This document shows, in pieces, positions 46,716 to 57,493 of a DNA stretch of 64,000 nucleotides (within the stretch, counting starts at the first letter, position 1; every line of letters begins with the position of its first letter). The notes beneath the pieces were generated by a model. That model was not told the origin of the DNA and searched no databases. It was given only the letters and a program-made list of their open reading frames with translations. The translations under genes and the position numbers were made by a program. The stretch lies in the NCBI GenBank assembly GCA_048013815.1, contig CM106585.1:18104001-18168000 (forward strand), read 5' to 3'. This DNA comes from Setoptus koraiensis (Eukaryota > Arthropoda).

Positions 46716-47686
46716 GCGCGGCACACCAATTTGGCCGTTGCCACTGAGACGTAATTAGCACACCAATGATATTTGCTGTTAATTATGTCAGTACAATGAG
46801 TCAAATGAGGCGAGCATGCTGTCGCGTGGCCTCATGCGGTTTACTGCACGGCGCGCCACGTACCTGGTGTCGTGCACTGCGATAGCTAGAAACGATAACT
46901 GTAGAAACACACACATAAATATTTGTATATATCTGTGTGGGGAGTGATTTTTGACAACAGGCACTTCTTGAAATATTTAATATTGATGACGATATATTAA
47001 TGACGATACACTAATGACAAATACAACATTGTCAACTATGCACCGCGTGCCACACGATTTTACCTGGCGCGCACAGGTGAGGGCCAGGCGGAGCAGAGGG
47101 ACAGCTGATGGTCGAGGGCAATGCTGCGTGCCTTTCTAATCTTGTGGTTCTATACACACATATATACAACACAAAGTCAGCCTGCCTAGCATGCCTGCTA
47201 CACGTTGTACGTGCCACGAGCCGGTCCAGAAAGAGACAGCAGCAGCAGCAGGGCATTAGATCGTTAGGTAAGTAGCGAGCTTTTGGCCCGCGAGTTCATT
47301 TTTGTCAGTGTGACTCTCGAGTTTGTTGCCTCAGTGTTGAGCTGATGGCGTGCTGAATGAAGACAACGACTGGCAAACAATGACAACAACAACAGCGGCA
47401 GCAACAACAACAAAAGTCAAAAGTCATCACAGTCAGCACGCGCTGCACGCCAACACTCTTTTGGCACACTGGCCAGGTTGGCCCCTGCATGCGAGCATAG
47501 AGACACGGCCACTGGTGGTGCTGGTGGAAGTTGCAGTAGGTGGGTGTCAGTTGGTCAGTTGTTTGCGCGTGCCACTCGTGTCCCATTAATTAATCACCGC
47601 TCGCATGGAATTGAGCACCAGCAGCTAGCAGCAGTTGTCGTTGGGGCGAGTTCGCTCACCTCCTGTTGCTGGCACGTCTGCTGCCG

Positions 47687-47777
47687 GCCACTTGGGCCAC
47701 TTGGGCCACTTGGGCCAACAGCTATCGGCCACCAGCTATCGGCCAACAGCTATCGGCCACCAGCTATCGGCCACCAG
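47687..47777 (+). repeat. Two adjacent tandem arrays (9-bp and 14-bp units)
   Basis: Three copies of CCACTTGGG, then four of CAGCTATCGGCCAC (alternating CAC/CAA ends). Confidence 0.85.
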
Positions 47778-50127
47778 GTAAAATTGGCTCGTGTCGATGT
47801 GTGTGCGTGTGTGTCGTCGTCCACTGGCGCACATGACACTGTCCACTGCTGGCCGACACCGACCAATGGACTGTTGCCAGTCTGTCCAGTCGTAGCCTGG
47901 CCATTCTGCAAATCTCATGTTTGGCCGCATGTATGGTTACATTGAAATCACTATCATTAATACGTTGTTGCGGGCCAATCGTGGCCGCCGTCGTTTGGCC
48001 TCGACCATGATTCATGGGTCACAATTTTAAATGGCAACGATGCGATACTGCGATATTGGCGGCGAGCGGCAGCCAGCAACGAGACCAAAAGTAAAAGTAA
48101 AATCAACACCGACACAATCGGCACGCGCTATCTCGTGTCATGATTATGCCATCATTGGTCATCATAGGTCAGCCAATTCGCCGATCTCGAACATATTGAG
48201 CGTGTGGATAAGTCGGCCGGCAATCACATGTCATGATCGCGTAGGCACCACCTACGGCAATCAATGATAATGACTGTTGCCGGCCCGGCACGGTGCTGCG
48301 CCGGCCCATTTGCTCGTCCTGCGGCCCGCTCTCCAATCCGAACCGAACCGAACCGCGCCGCGCCGACCCAATCTGATCCGACTGACAATTGTCCGCGCCG
48401 ACACAATTGTGCAACTGGCTGCACTAATAATAGCCCCGGCCGATAATAGCAACCATGGAAACCACCGCGCCGGTGCCGATGGCCCGTGCATTGGCGCGGC
48501 GGCCAAGATGTGCGCCTGTTGTGGCGGCCTGACGCGCCTCACTGGCCAACAAACAGCATCTCGCTGTCAGCCGCGTTTGGCCGCATTAATGCATGCACTT
48601 TGGTGAGTAGGTAGCAACCGTAGCGAGGCATTTGCCAGCAAAAAAAAATGAATTTGCCAGCAAGAGATTTGTTGGCGCTACGTGGTTAGCACCAGTAGCA
48701 CGCGGTACGTGGCTGCCGGCGCGCGGCTAATGAGCGCCGCTGCCGTTGTGCAATCAGCTGAGCTTGTGTGTTTGATAAGCGCTGATAAAACTCGAGTTAA
48801 GTGGTGATTTTCTTTGTTTGGTCCATGATGTATTTGTGTGCCAGTGGCAGCGCTGGAACTGAAATTGCGATTGCCGGCAGTGGCGTTTGCGTCACAAGAA
48901 ACAGATACAATTGTGCGCGCCGCGCGCCTTTTATTTGACTTGAGTCAGTGCTGGCGGGCAGCAGCAGCCGCTTGGGCATGCAAATGCGCCCACGCGCACT
49001 CAATTCGCCAGGCCGGCCCCGTCGACCGCATCGACCGAGTGCGGCCACGGGCTGGCCCACGAAAGCGGGCCCAGACGGCGCTGCCAACGGCGACGCGCGC
49101 GCGCCAACGCAAACACGCGCAAACACGCGCAACCGAGTAACAAGTAAGCGCCGTGCAAGCCGATGCAAGCCGCAGCGGCCGCGCTGGCGCAAGCTCGTGC
49201 AAGCTGGCCAGCAATTGAACGTGTTGCCGCGAGCCGCGTCGCCTGCTGACTCGGGAGTGCTGAGTGGCGCATGCAAACTGCGACAGTGGCAGCGACGGCC
49301 AAATGGGCAGTTGGCGGTTGTTAGTTAAAAGTTGTTAGTCGGTGGCGTGTTTGTTGCAACAAAAAGAGATTTGGCCCGGTGTGTGTCAAGCCTGAGCGAG
49401 CACAGGATGCTACCGGCGCGGCCCCTGATGCAGGCGGCCCCTGTGCCGCTGCGCGCCAGCCAGGCCCGGCACCGACTCAGGTAGCGAGTGAGCAACTTTG
49501 CCCGAGTGGTCGCATATTTATTTATACGCACATTTTTACATTTGCATGCGCTCTGCTCGGTGCCTGCTCTGCTCGGTGCCGGGGCCCGCTGAATTTGCGT
49601 TTGGCCGCGCCGGGGACACACAGCGAGTGCTGTGGCCGCACTGCCGGCCATAGTCGCCTAATGATCGAGCCGATTCGCGCGTGCCTCTCGGGCCGCAATC
49701 GTCGCGCGGGCCTTATCACGTGCAAGCGATCTGGCCGGGCCGCTTCTGTTCGCGCGCGCTGGCCACTGTGCAACCGGCGCGCACAACGACGCTGGTCGAT
49801 TGAGACGCACAACCTATATGTGTCTGGTGTTTGCGAATGGCGCGCCAGTACGCTATAACACGCGCACCAGCTTGACGGCGCGCTCACTTGACCAGTGTAT
49901 ATATGTGCTGTAACACAGTGAGCCAGGTGAGCAGCGGCCCAGTGCTCAGCTGCACCGCTGCGGCCAATCTGTGCCGCTGCGGGCGAACTGCGCCGCGCCA
50001 AGCCCCGCCGCCGCGCGCGCCCAGTCACAGGTCAAGCGGCCGGCCGATGGGGTGCGCGCGCGTGCCTTGTGCCGACCGCCGAGTTGCCGAGTTGCTTGCC
50101 GAGTTGCATCATCTGACCATTTGGCGG

Positions 50128-50154
50128 CACACGCACACACACACACACACACAC
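50128..50154 (+). repeat. (CA)n microsatellite
   Basis: About 12 CA dinucleotides. Confidence 0.9.
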
Positions 50155-51012
50155 GGTTGCACGATGCGCGTGCACGCACATGCACGCCCGCGCTAATAAG
50201 TCACGATGACCGCCTAGACTATATACGGCCGTGTGCGGCCACATGCCGTAGATTATAGATATAACAAGTGGCCATGACCACTTGTTATATGCACACGGGC
50301 CAATTAGCCCAGCACTGCCAGTGTTGTCTTGTTGCGCAACGCGACTGCTGTCGCCGGCTGCGAGAGGCTGCATTAACAATTGTGTGTCCGGCCAATGTTA
50401 TGAACGGGCCGCACTAGCACCAGTGTGATTGCGTCATTAGCGACAGTTAACTGGCCAGCCCAGTGGCACTGGCCGAGTGCACACACTGTCTAGCGGGCCC
50501 TAATTAAAGTGACACTCAGCTGATAAAAGACATCTGGTGAGTGAATGGGCGCAATCAGTGAGAGGCCGCAATCGCTGCCGCACACACACACACATGCTCA
50601 TCCGTTGCCTTTGTGGCTCGCAAACTGTGCGGATAAATAATGTGTGCGCTCGCCGGAGTTTAACTAATGAGTGGACATGGGGCCCGATTGAAAAGTGAGT
50701 CGTTGGCCGTGTAATCCGATGAGGCCAGCAGCCACCACGACAACAACAACAACAACAACGACGACTGTGGCCCGAGGCGAACAACAAACATATTAAACAT
50801 ATAACATATTATCGTTATTGTTATTGCTGGCGGTGCTGTTGTTGTTTGCTTGATACAAGCGGTCTCAATTTGACATTTATAGACTGTCTGTGTTGTGCCG
50901 GGCCCGCTGACGCTGCGCCCAGCCTCGTGCCCAGCGCCGCGCCCAGCGTAGCAACAAATCGGGCCGTAGGGCCGCTTTGTCTTGGCCGGGCCACCGGCGG
51001 CGTCTTGGTTCG

Positions 51013-51079
51013 GCGTGCACTTGCCGCGGTCGGCGGGCACTTGCCGCGGTCGGCCGACACTTGCCGCGGTCGGCGGGCA
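51013..51079 (+). repeat. 20-bp tandem repeat, three copies
   Basis: Unit GGCACTTGCCGCGGTCGGCG, nearly identical in three copies; each contains the palindrome CCGCGG. Confidence 0.85.
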
Positions 51080-51820
51080 AGTGGGCGAGGGTCGAGGGGC
51101 GCCCGACGATGGGCCGAATCACTATTGAGCAAACAAGCGCGCACATGCGACGCAATGGCGCATATGATGTCGGGGCGCACATACGCGCGACGGGACATGG
51201 CGCGCAAGCACAGCATTGATGGCGCAAGCACAGCACATTGTTTGTGTAGGCAAATTGAAATGGCAAGCGTGACCTAGCGCCAAAGATTATCAGTGTATTA
51301 GGCGGGTGATTTATGCAGACGCACACACACACACACACACGCACAGAGATAACAATGCAATGCACCGACCGTGCCATGTTCAGGGCGCCGCGCCGGCGGA
51401 AACACTGCGCACGGGTGACGCATAGCGCCCCCGTAGCACCGGGCAAATCAAATTAGCCCCACTTGCTAGTGTGACGCAACACAGTGATAGCATTAGACGG
51501 GCACGGGGTGGCCGATGTGCAACAATAACAAGGCCCGCCGGTGGTGCGCCGCCTCGTGCATTAGTCGCTGGCGGGCCGGCAATAAGCACGCCATTAGCGG
51601 ACCGAGTTTGCGGTTTGCGCTCCATTTGTGCGTCTTGATTATAAATACTCTCTCTCTTATGTAACAAAGTGACCACTGTTCCGCTCGTTGCTCACAGGCA
51701 CCGCGCGGCACACGCGCACCGCGACCCGAATGGCGCTTTAATGAAGTGCCCCCAATCATCATTCATACGGCACCGATCAGGGCGCCGATCATGCAATCGC
51801 GCCCGGCCCGCCGCGATACG

Positions 51821-51892
51821 CTCATACCGCGGCTCATACCGCGGCTCATACCGCAGCCCGTACTGCAGCTCATACTGCGACTAATGCCGCTG
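51821..51892 (+). repeat. 12-bp tandem repeat
   Basis: Six copies of CTCATACCGCGG, decaying towards the 3' end. Confidence 0.85.
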
Positions 51893-52035
51893 CCCGCAAG
51901 CTCGCACTGCCGCCGTGCGGCGCCCGTTATTGCGTAACGGGCCAGCGCGTGCTCGTGGCCACCGAGCGTCTTGGCGCAGTTTTTTCAATCTGTCGCGGCG
52001 CGCGCTGTCGCAAATAAACACACATGCACATATAT

Positions 52036-52110
52036 GTAATATACACGTGTATATATACGTAATATACACGTGTATATATACGTAATATACACGTGTATAT
52101 ATACGTAATG
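52036..52110 (+). repeat. 23-bp tandem repeat, three perfect copies, each with a CACGTG palindrome
   Basis: The unit starts GTAATATACACGTG and is repeated three times without change. Each copy contains the 16-bp palindrome ATATACACGTGTATAT. Confidence 0.92.
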
Positions 52111-52689
52111 CAAGTGTGTGACAAGGCGCGTGTATCATATGCGGCATATTTAACATATTCCGCTAATGATGACATCTCTTGCGCAGTGCGCAGCGCCGCG
52201 TCGCCAGACTAGACGCTGCCGGCACAGAACGAGTTGCGCCGGGCCCCAGGCGAGCATCTCATCACATGCCTCACAGCGCACACACATTCGGCGCTCATCA
52301 GACGACTGGCAACCGCAGCGCGGCCGCCCCAGTGCCTCAGTGGTTGCATGGGGGGGCCAATTTGTTAATTTGCTGCCGGCTCGCTCTGGGGCGCGCTGTC
52401 GATTGACAGCGCGTGAACGGGCCGAGGTGACACACGCAGTCACATGTGCTGCACATTTGAGGTTCGGGGGCGCCGGCCTCAGTTGCCTGAAACATTTGTG
52501 CCGACAACGGCAACTGTAACTACGGCAACAATTGCGACAATTGTCTGTGCCAGTGTGGCCGCATTGCGCAACTGGCGCCGCCGTGGTCAGCCGCCGCCGC
52601 CGCCGACAAGAATGTCGCTGGTGGCAGCGATTAGCGAACATGAATATTACATAAGCTCATCAGCTCATCGGCGCCCAATATCCGTGTGC

Positions 52690-52785
52690 CGAGCGTGCCG
52701 CATGCGCCCGATGTGCCGCATGAGTCGCATGTGCCCGATGTGCCGCGTGGGCCCAATGTGCCGAGTGGGCCCAATGTGCCGATTT
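52690..52785 (+). repeat. Degenerate about 18-bp tandem repeat
   Basis: Four to five copies of a unit close to ATGTGCCGCGTGGGCCCA; the last two are the most alike. Confidence 0.75.
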
Positions 52786-53422
52786 ATGAGCCGCTGTGGG
52801 CGATGGGCGCAGGTGAGGATGGCGCGCGCGATCACTTGAGTGATGCGGTTCTCACGCTTGTTTGCGTTTGGCGCTAGTGGGCGCCATGTCGCTGATGAGA
52901 CGCCTGTCGCGGGCCGGCCCCTCGCCATCGACAGCGCGCCGTTAAACGATGACGATAAAACAATAAAACATGAAATGAAACAACGAAACAAAACAACAGC
53001 GATAAAACAAACAATGGCCCCGAGCGCAATCAATCGATGCCACTGGGCCCCAAACACAGCTCGCCATGCATAGATGGCGGCACACTATGTGGCAGGCGGC
53101 CCGGGCAGCGAGACGCGCCAGCGGACATGTGACAAGTTTGCTGGCGCGTCGCGTAGCTGTCAAATCAGACGCGACACTGTTGATCAGAATCAATGGCCCG
53201 GCCCACAACTCGGCCACGGGCCCCGCACAAACACGCCCCGCCCGCCCGAACACGTTCGCGGGCCGGCCGTCAGGTTCCGACAAGACGGCCAGCGGTGTTG
53301 GTGCGGGCGCGGCTCGGCGCGCCGTCCGCGGAGCCCCGCGCAAGTTGTGTGACACAACACATCGTTGTGCCGTATGCGTCACCGTTGTGTGGCTCAACAG
53401 AGACAATTTCGGCAGCGGGCCA

Positions 53423-53484
53423 GCACCGGGACGAGGCGCGTTGAGCCGGGCCGGCACCGGGACGAGGCGCGTTGAGCCGGGCCG
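53423..53484 (+). repeat. 31-bp perfect direct duplication
   Basis: Two adjacent identical 31-bp copies beginning GCACCGGGACGAGG. Confidence 0.92.
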
Positions 53485-54590
53485 ACACAGTTCGGGCTGC
53501 GGGACACGGCCGGCGCTTCTCAAGCGACTCGAGTGGACAGGCAATCTCGTCTCACGCTGTGTTTACCTTTGCCTTGTTGAGGGCCACCTTGTTGACTCTT
53601 GATTGCGCAATTGTCTCGCTGGCCGCTGTTGTTTGGCCCGCTTGGCGCCGCTATAGTCCAGACTGGGCGCTCTAGTGCGCGCCCAGTCAACAAAACACGT
53701 GCCCCTCTCAATAATACCGACAAGTCAGAGCGCAAAGTGAAAATAAAACATAAAACAAAATCCCATAAAATCCATGGCCTGAGCCCAATCGGCCGATAAA
53801 TAACCGCGACCAGCGATTGACGCATGATGGGCGCTTGTTGTGTCGATGTCGAACGAGCGCCGGCCCATAGTTGACACGACTGAAATTGACGTTGAAAAAA
53901 CATAAAAATGACAGGGGGCAAAATTAAAAAAATTAAGACAGTTGCTGCGGGCCGCCGCCAGCCAACAGGAACCTCAAACAGTCGGTTGTCATCGGTTGCG
54001 CAATCATCGCGAGGTATCGCGCGCGCGGCCAAAAATTAATATCGCTGCCGTAATGCGTTTTTTGCCGTTCGCTGGGGCCCTTTGTTTGTCTTGCTTGTCG
54101 GCGCATTCATTATTCATTGTGTGTGTGTGTGTGTGTGTGTGATTAGTGCGGTGCAATATGGGCGCCACAAGTCACGGCCATGGGAACCTGGCCGCCAAAA
54201 GCAAACACAAACACATCACTTGAAGCGCTTCGACGAGTGGTGGCAAGTGGTGATTGAATTTTGGCCCAGTTCCGCTGCAAAAAACACACTCGCACAACAA
54301 TTTTTGTTTGTCGGCCGGCACAATTGACCTCGTTCACCCGGGGCGGACACAAGCGCCCCTTTTTTCATTATTATAACATCAACAACAATGTATAATAGCG
54401 CGCATACGTATGCCACATGCGCGAATCTGTGGCAGCATTCGCAAAACGGAGCCGAGCACCTATAAGTAGAGCGAGCCAACGGATAATCGCATAAACGCAT
54501 AGCCGGCGCCGGTGATGCCGCTTGGCAAATGGCAAATGGCGCCAAAAAGTGATGATGACATGATGTAATGGCGTTAACAAGGCGCCCAAA

Positions 54591-54642
54591 GAGCGAGCGC
54601 GCCAGAGATAGAGAGAGAGCGAGCGCGCCAGAGATAGAGAGA
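54591..54642 (+). repeat. 26-bp perfect direct duplication
   Basis: Two adjacent identical copies beginning GAGCGAGCGCGCC and ending in ATAGAGAGA. Confidence 0.92.
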
Positions 54643-55356
54643 GCGAGACAGAGGCCCGAACAGAAACGAGAGAAACGAGACGAAACGAAACGGAACATGG
54701 CTGACATTTGTGCACGTGCACTCCAGTTATTTGATAATCAGCACGTGCATGTCAGCTGTGCCAAACTGCGCTCGTTTGTCGAAACTATGCTCGCTGGCTC
54801 GATTCGACACACTGCAGACTAAGTGCGGCCGCCGCTAGTGCGATACTGCCGCTCGTTGCCGGTGTCTATATCAATTGGGTGCGTGCGCCCCCGTGACCAT
54901 CTAAATGAGCTATGCCATCTAATGCAATCAACACCTAGGCTTGTAACGATCGCGTACAATCGTCAATTGGCGCGCACGGACTTGTGCGCTTCCACTCTCC
55001 ACGCGGGCCCACTTTCACGACATCCCGTGTCCGAGCATCGCGTCACATAACCTGCACATGGCGGCCCGTGTGCATCTGGGCCCCCCAGCAAGCGCTTGCG
55101 CGGCACAGCTCGTGCAGTGGGCACAAATCGGGCCGCTGGCCATCGACAGGCACGCACAGTGGTCGTTTATAGGCTGACCAGAGGCGCCAACGACGAGCGA
55201 AACAAAAAACGACGGCCAGCAAAGTAAAAAACGCCCTTTGTCAACCGAATTGACAGTGCAAACAGCGCCACTTCCGGTCACTCACCTGTACGTGTTATGC
55301 GAAAGTAGCGCGCGCGCGCTGTTTGGTTAGTGAGACACGGTGTAAATGAATCTCGC

Positions 55357-55359
<3 letters not shown>

Positions 55360-55392
<33 letters not shown>
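55360..55392 (+). repeat. (TG)n microsatellite
   Basis: About 16 TG dinucleotides; a shorter one lies at 54118-54141. Confidence 0.92.
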
Positions 55393-55393
<1 letters not shown>

Positions 55394-55999
55394 CACTGCA
55401 ATGTATAATTATATTAGGCATACATATTGCTGTTGCGTCTACACAATTACACACCACGGTCGCGCAGTGTCGTCAGGCGCGTCTACCTGCGAATCTATAG
55501 ATAGAGACGCGTCGTTGCCGTCCATAGATTTGTTTGTTTGTTTATCGCTTTGACTGCTCGTCGATTGTTTGTCCATCCGTCTGTTTGTCTGTCTCGCCCG
55601 TCGACCGCTGACTCGCCAACTGGCCATAATTGGTCTCCAAATCGAGCGTCGGCTCGCTGGGGCCCCAGCGCAGCATGTTGCAGCGTATCTTGTTGTAGCA
55701 ATATCCAGTATGCCTGACGCGCGTATTTGCTGGCCGATTGAAAAGCAAATCTTGCAAATTGTGTGAGCGCGATTGGTCATCATGGCATCATTAGGGAGGC
55801 ATCATGGCGCTGCCAGCGCCGGCAGTCTCGGCAGCGTCCGAGATAGAGCAAACAAAAGCCACTGCAAACAGCAACGAGCCTGCCGTTATTTGGGGCCGAG
55901 GATCACGGGATCATTATTCTCAAATAATGATCTCACGTGCTGCGCTCTGATCTGTTGGCCGGGTTCCATTGGCAGGATTGCGCTGGTTGAATTCTATTC

Positions 56000-56046
56000 G
56001 CCGGATTCTAGTTGCCGGATTCTAGTCGTCGGATTCTAGTGGCTGG
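56000..56046 (+). repeat. 14-bp tandem repeat
   Basis: Three to four copies of GCCGGATTCTAGTT; more distant copies extend over roughly 55955-56068. Confidence 0.75.
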
Positions 56047-57460
56047 ATTGCCCTCGCCGGATCGCAGCGTCAGTGAGGCTAGCAACCACCAAGCAGGCAG
56101 AGAGCTGTTGTTGTTGTTGTTGTTGCTGCTGTTGTTGTCGCATCGGCGCAAGCGGCGGCGGTTGTATCTTTGGCTGTTTGTTCGTCATCATTAGCCACCG
56201 TTGGCAACTACAGTTACACCTGCCCTTGCCGTTGCGACAACGACAACAACAACTCTCTACCTGTCTGGCGTGTGTGTCGTGGCGGGCACACACGACGTCA
56301 TCATATTGCACACAGGTCGTTTGTCGTTTTATGGCAATCATTTTTTTTTTCAGCGTCATTCTTATTTTGTTCACTCGCTACCGTTCGTGATTGGCCGCTG
56401 CTGTAGCGAGTTGTTGTTTATATTGTATTGTGTGCCACAAGTTACCTGTGACATAATGCTTCAAATGCAAGCACAACCTCATGTAGTGTTTGTGCAAACA
56501 ACATGCAAACAACATGCAAACATCACACCAACATCATACCGACATCATACCGGCAACCGTTGTTCACGAGCCAGCGCAACGGTGTAACGCAAATGAGCCA
56601 ATGGCGGTGTCTAGTTGCATTATTGCATTACGTTACAGGTTAGTTGGTGGCGAGTGGCCAATATGCCGCTGTATCATTTCGCGTTCAATCAATACGCAAC
56701 CAGACAGAACATTGTTGTCATGATTACAAACAACTAAACATGTCAATCATGTTACTTAACTTACTTTGCTCCCTCACCGGACATGCTTGCGGGCCGCACC
56801 GGAACCGGGGGGCGCCCCCACTCCCCCACTCAGCCGTGTGTTTTGTCGCAGTACTTTTGTGGCGTGCGCGACACTGGCACTGTAACACTAACAATTGCGC
56901 AAGCAGTGTGTCGCGCTAACAAAATATTACATAATAATATAATAATAATCTCGCCCAAAGACTCTCATTAGCGTTCGATGGTTGGCTGGGCCGACGAACG
57001 CCTGCATCGTGTCAAGACGGTCTGCTCTAAAGTTGCACTCGGCTCACTTTTTATTTTTCTCAAGAATCTATTGAACCAAAACTGGCTCGCAACGTGGCCC
57101 GCTTGTTAGCGGGCTCCTAATCCCGAACACTGTAGCCCGTTGTGTGTCGTGCCCCAATGCGAGAGCTTACACAGGTTACGACAGGCGGCTGAGCAGTTAC
57201 GCAACTCGAGACAGGCTATTTTTGGGCTCTCAAGACAGGCTACTTTGAGCGCGGGCCCGAGCCTTGCCGACATCATTGTGAATTCAATGATTGCGCCGAA
57301 AACAATGTGTCATCGTATATTAATTCATATCGCACAATTCATATCGCACACAATTTACAAAGTGCGTGCGTGATGTTGAACGGCGGCTAAAAAAAAGTGA
57401 CTGAAAAAGTGGCTGAAATATGGCTCACTCCCGCTGCTGATTTGTCGCTCGGTTTGTCTC

Positions 57461-57493
57461 GCCCATGTGAGATATCCAATATCTCACATGGGC
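57461..57493. repeat. Perfect 15-bp inverted repeat, 3-base spacer
   Basis: GCCCATGTGAGATAT, CCA, ATATCTCACATGGGC. The spacer is too small for a normal microRNA loop. Confidence 0.95.

Noticed and set aside
57461-57493. microRNA precursor reading of the perfect hairpins
   Set aside because: Arms of 10-15 bp with 1-11 base spacers are too short for a pre-miRNA stem, and no known miRNA seed was recognised.
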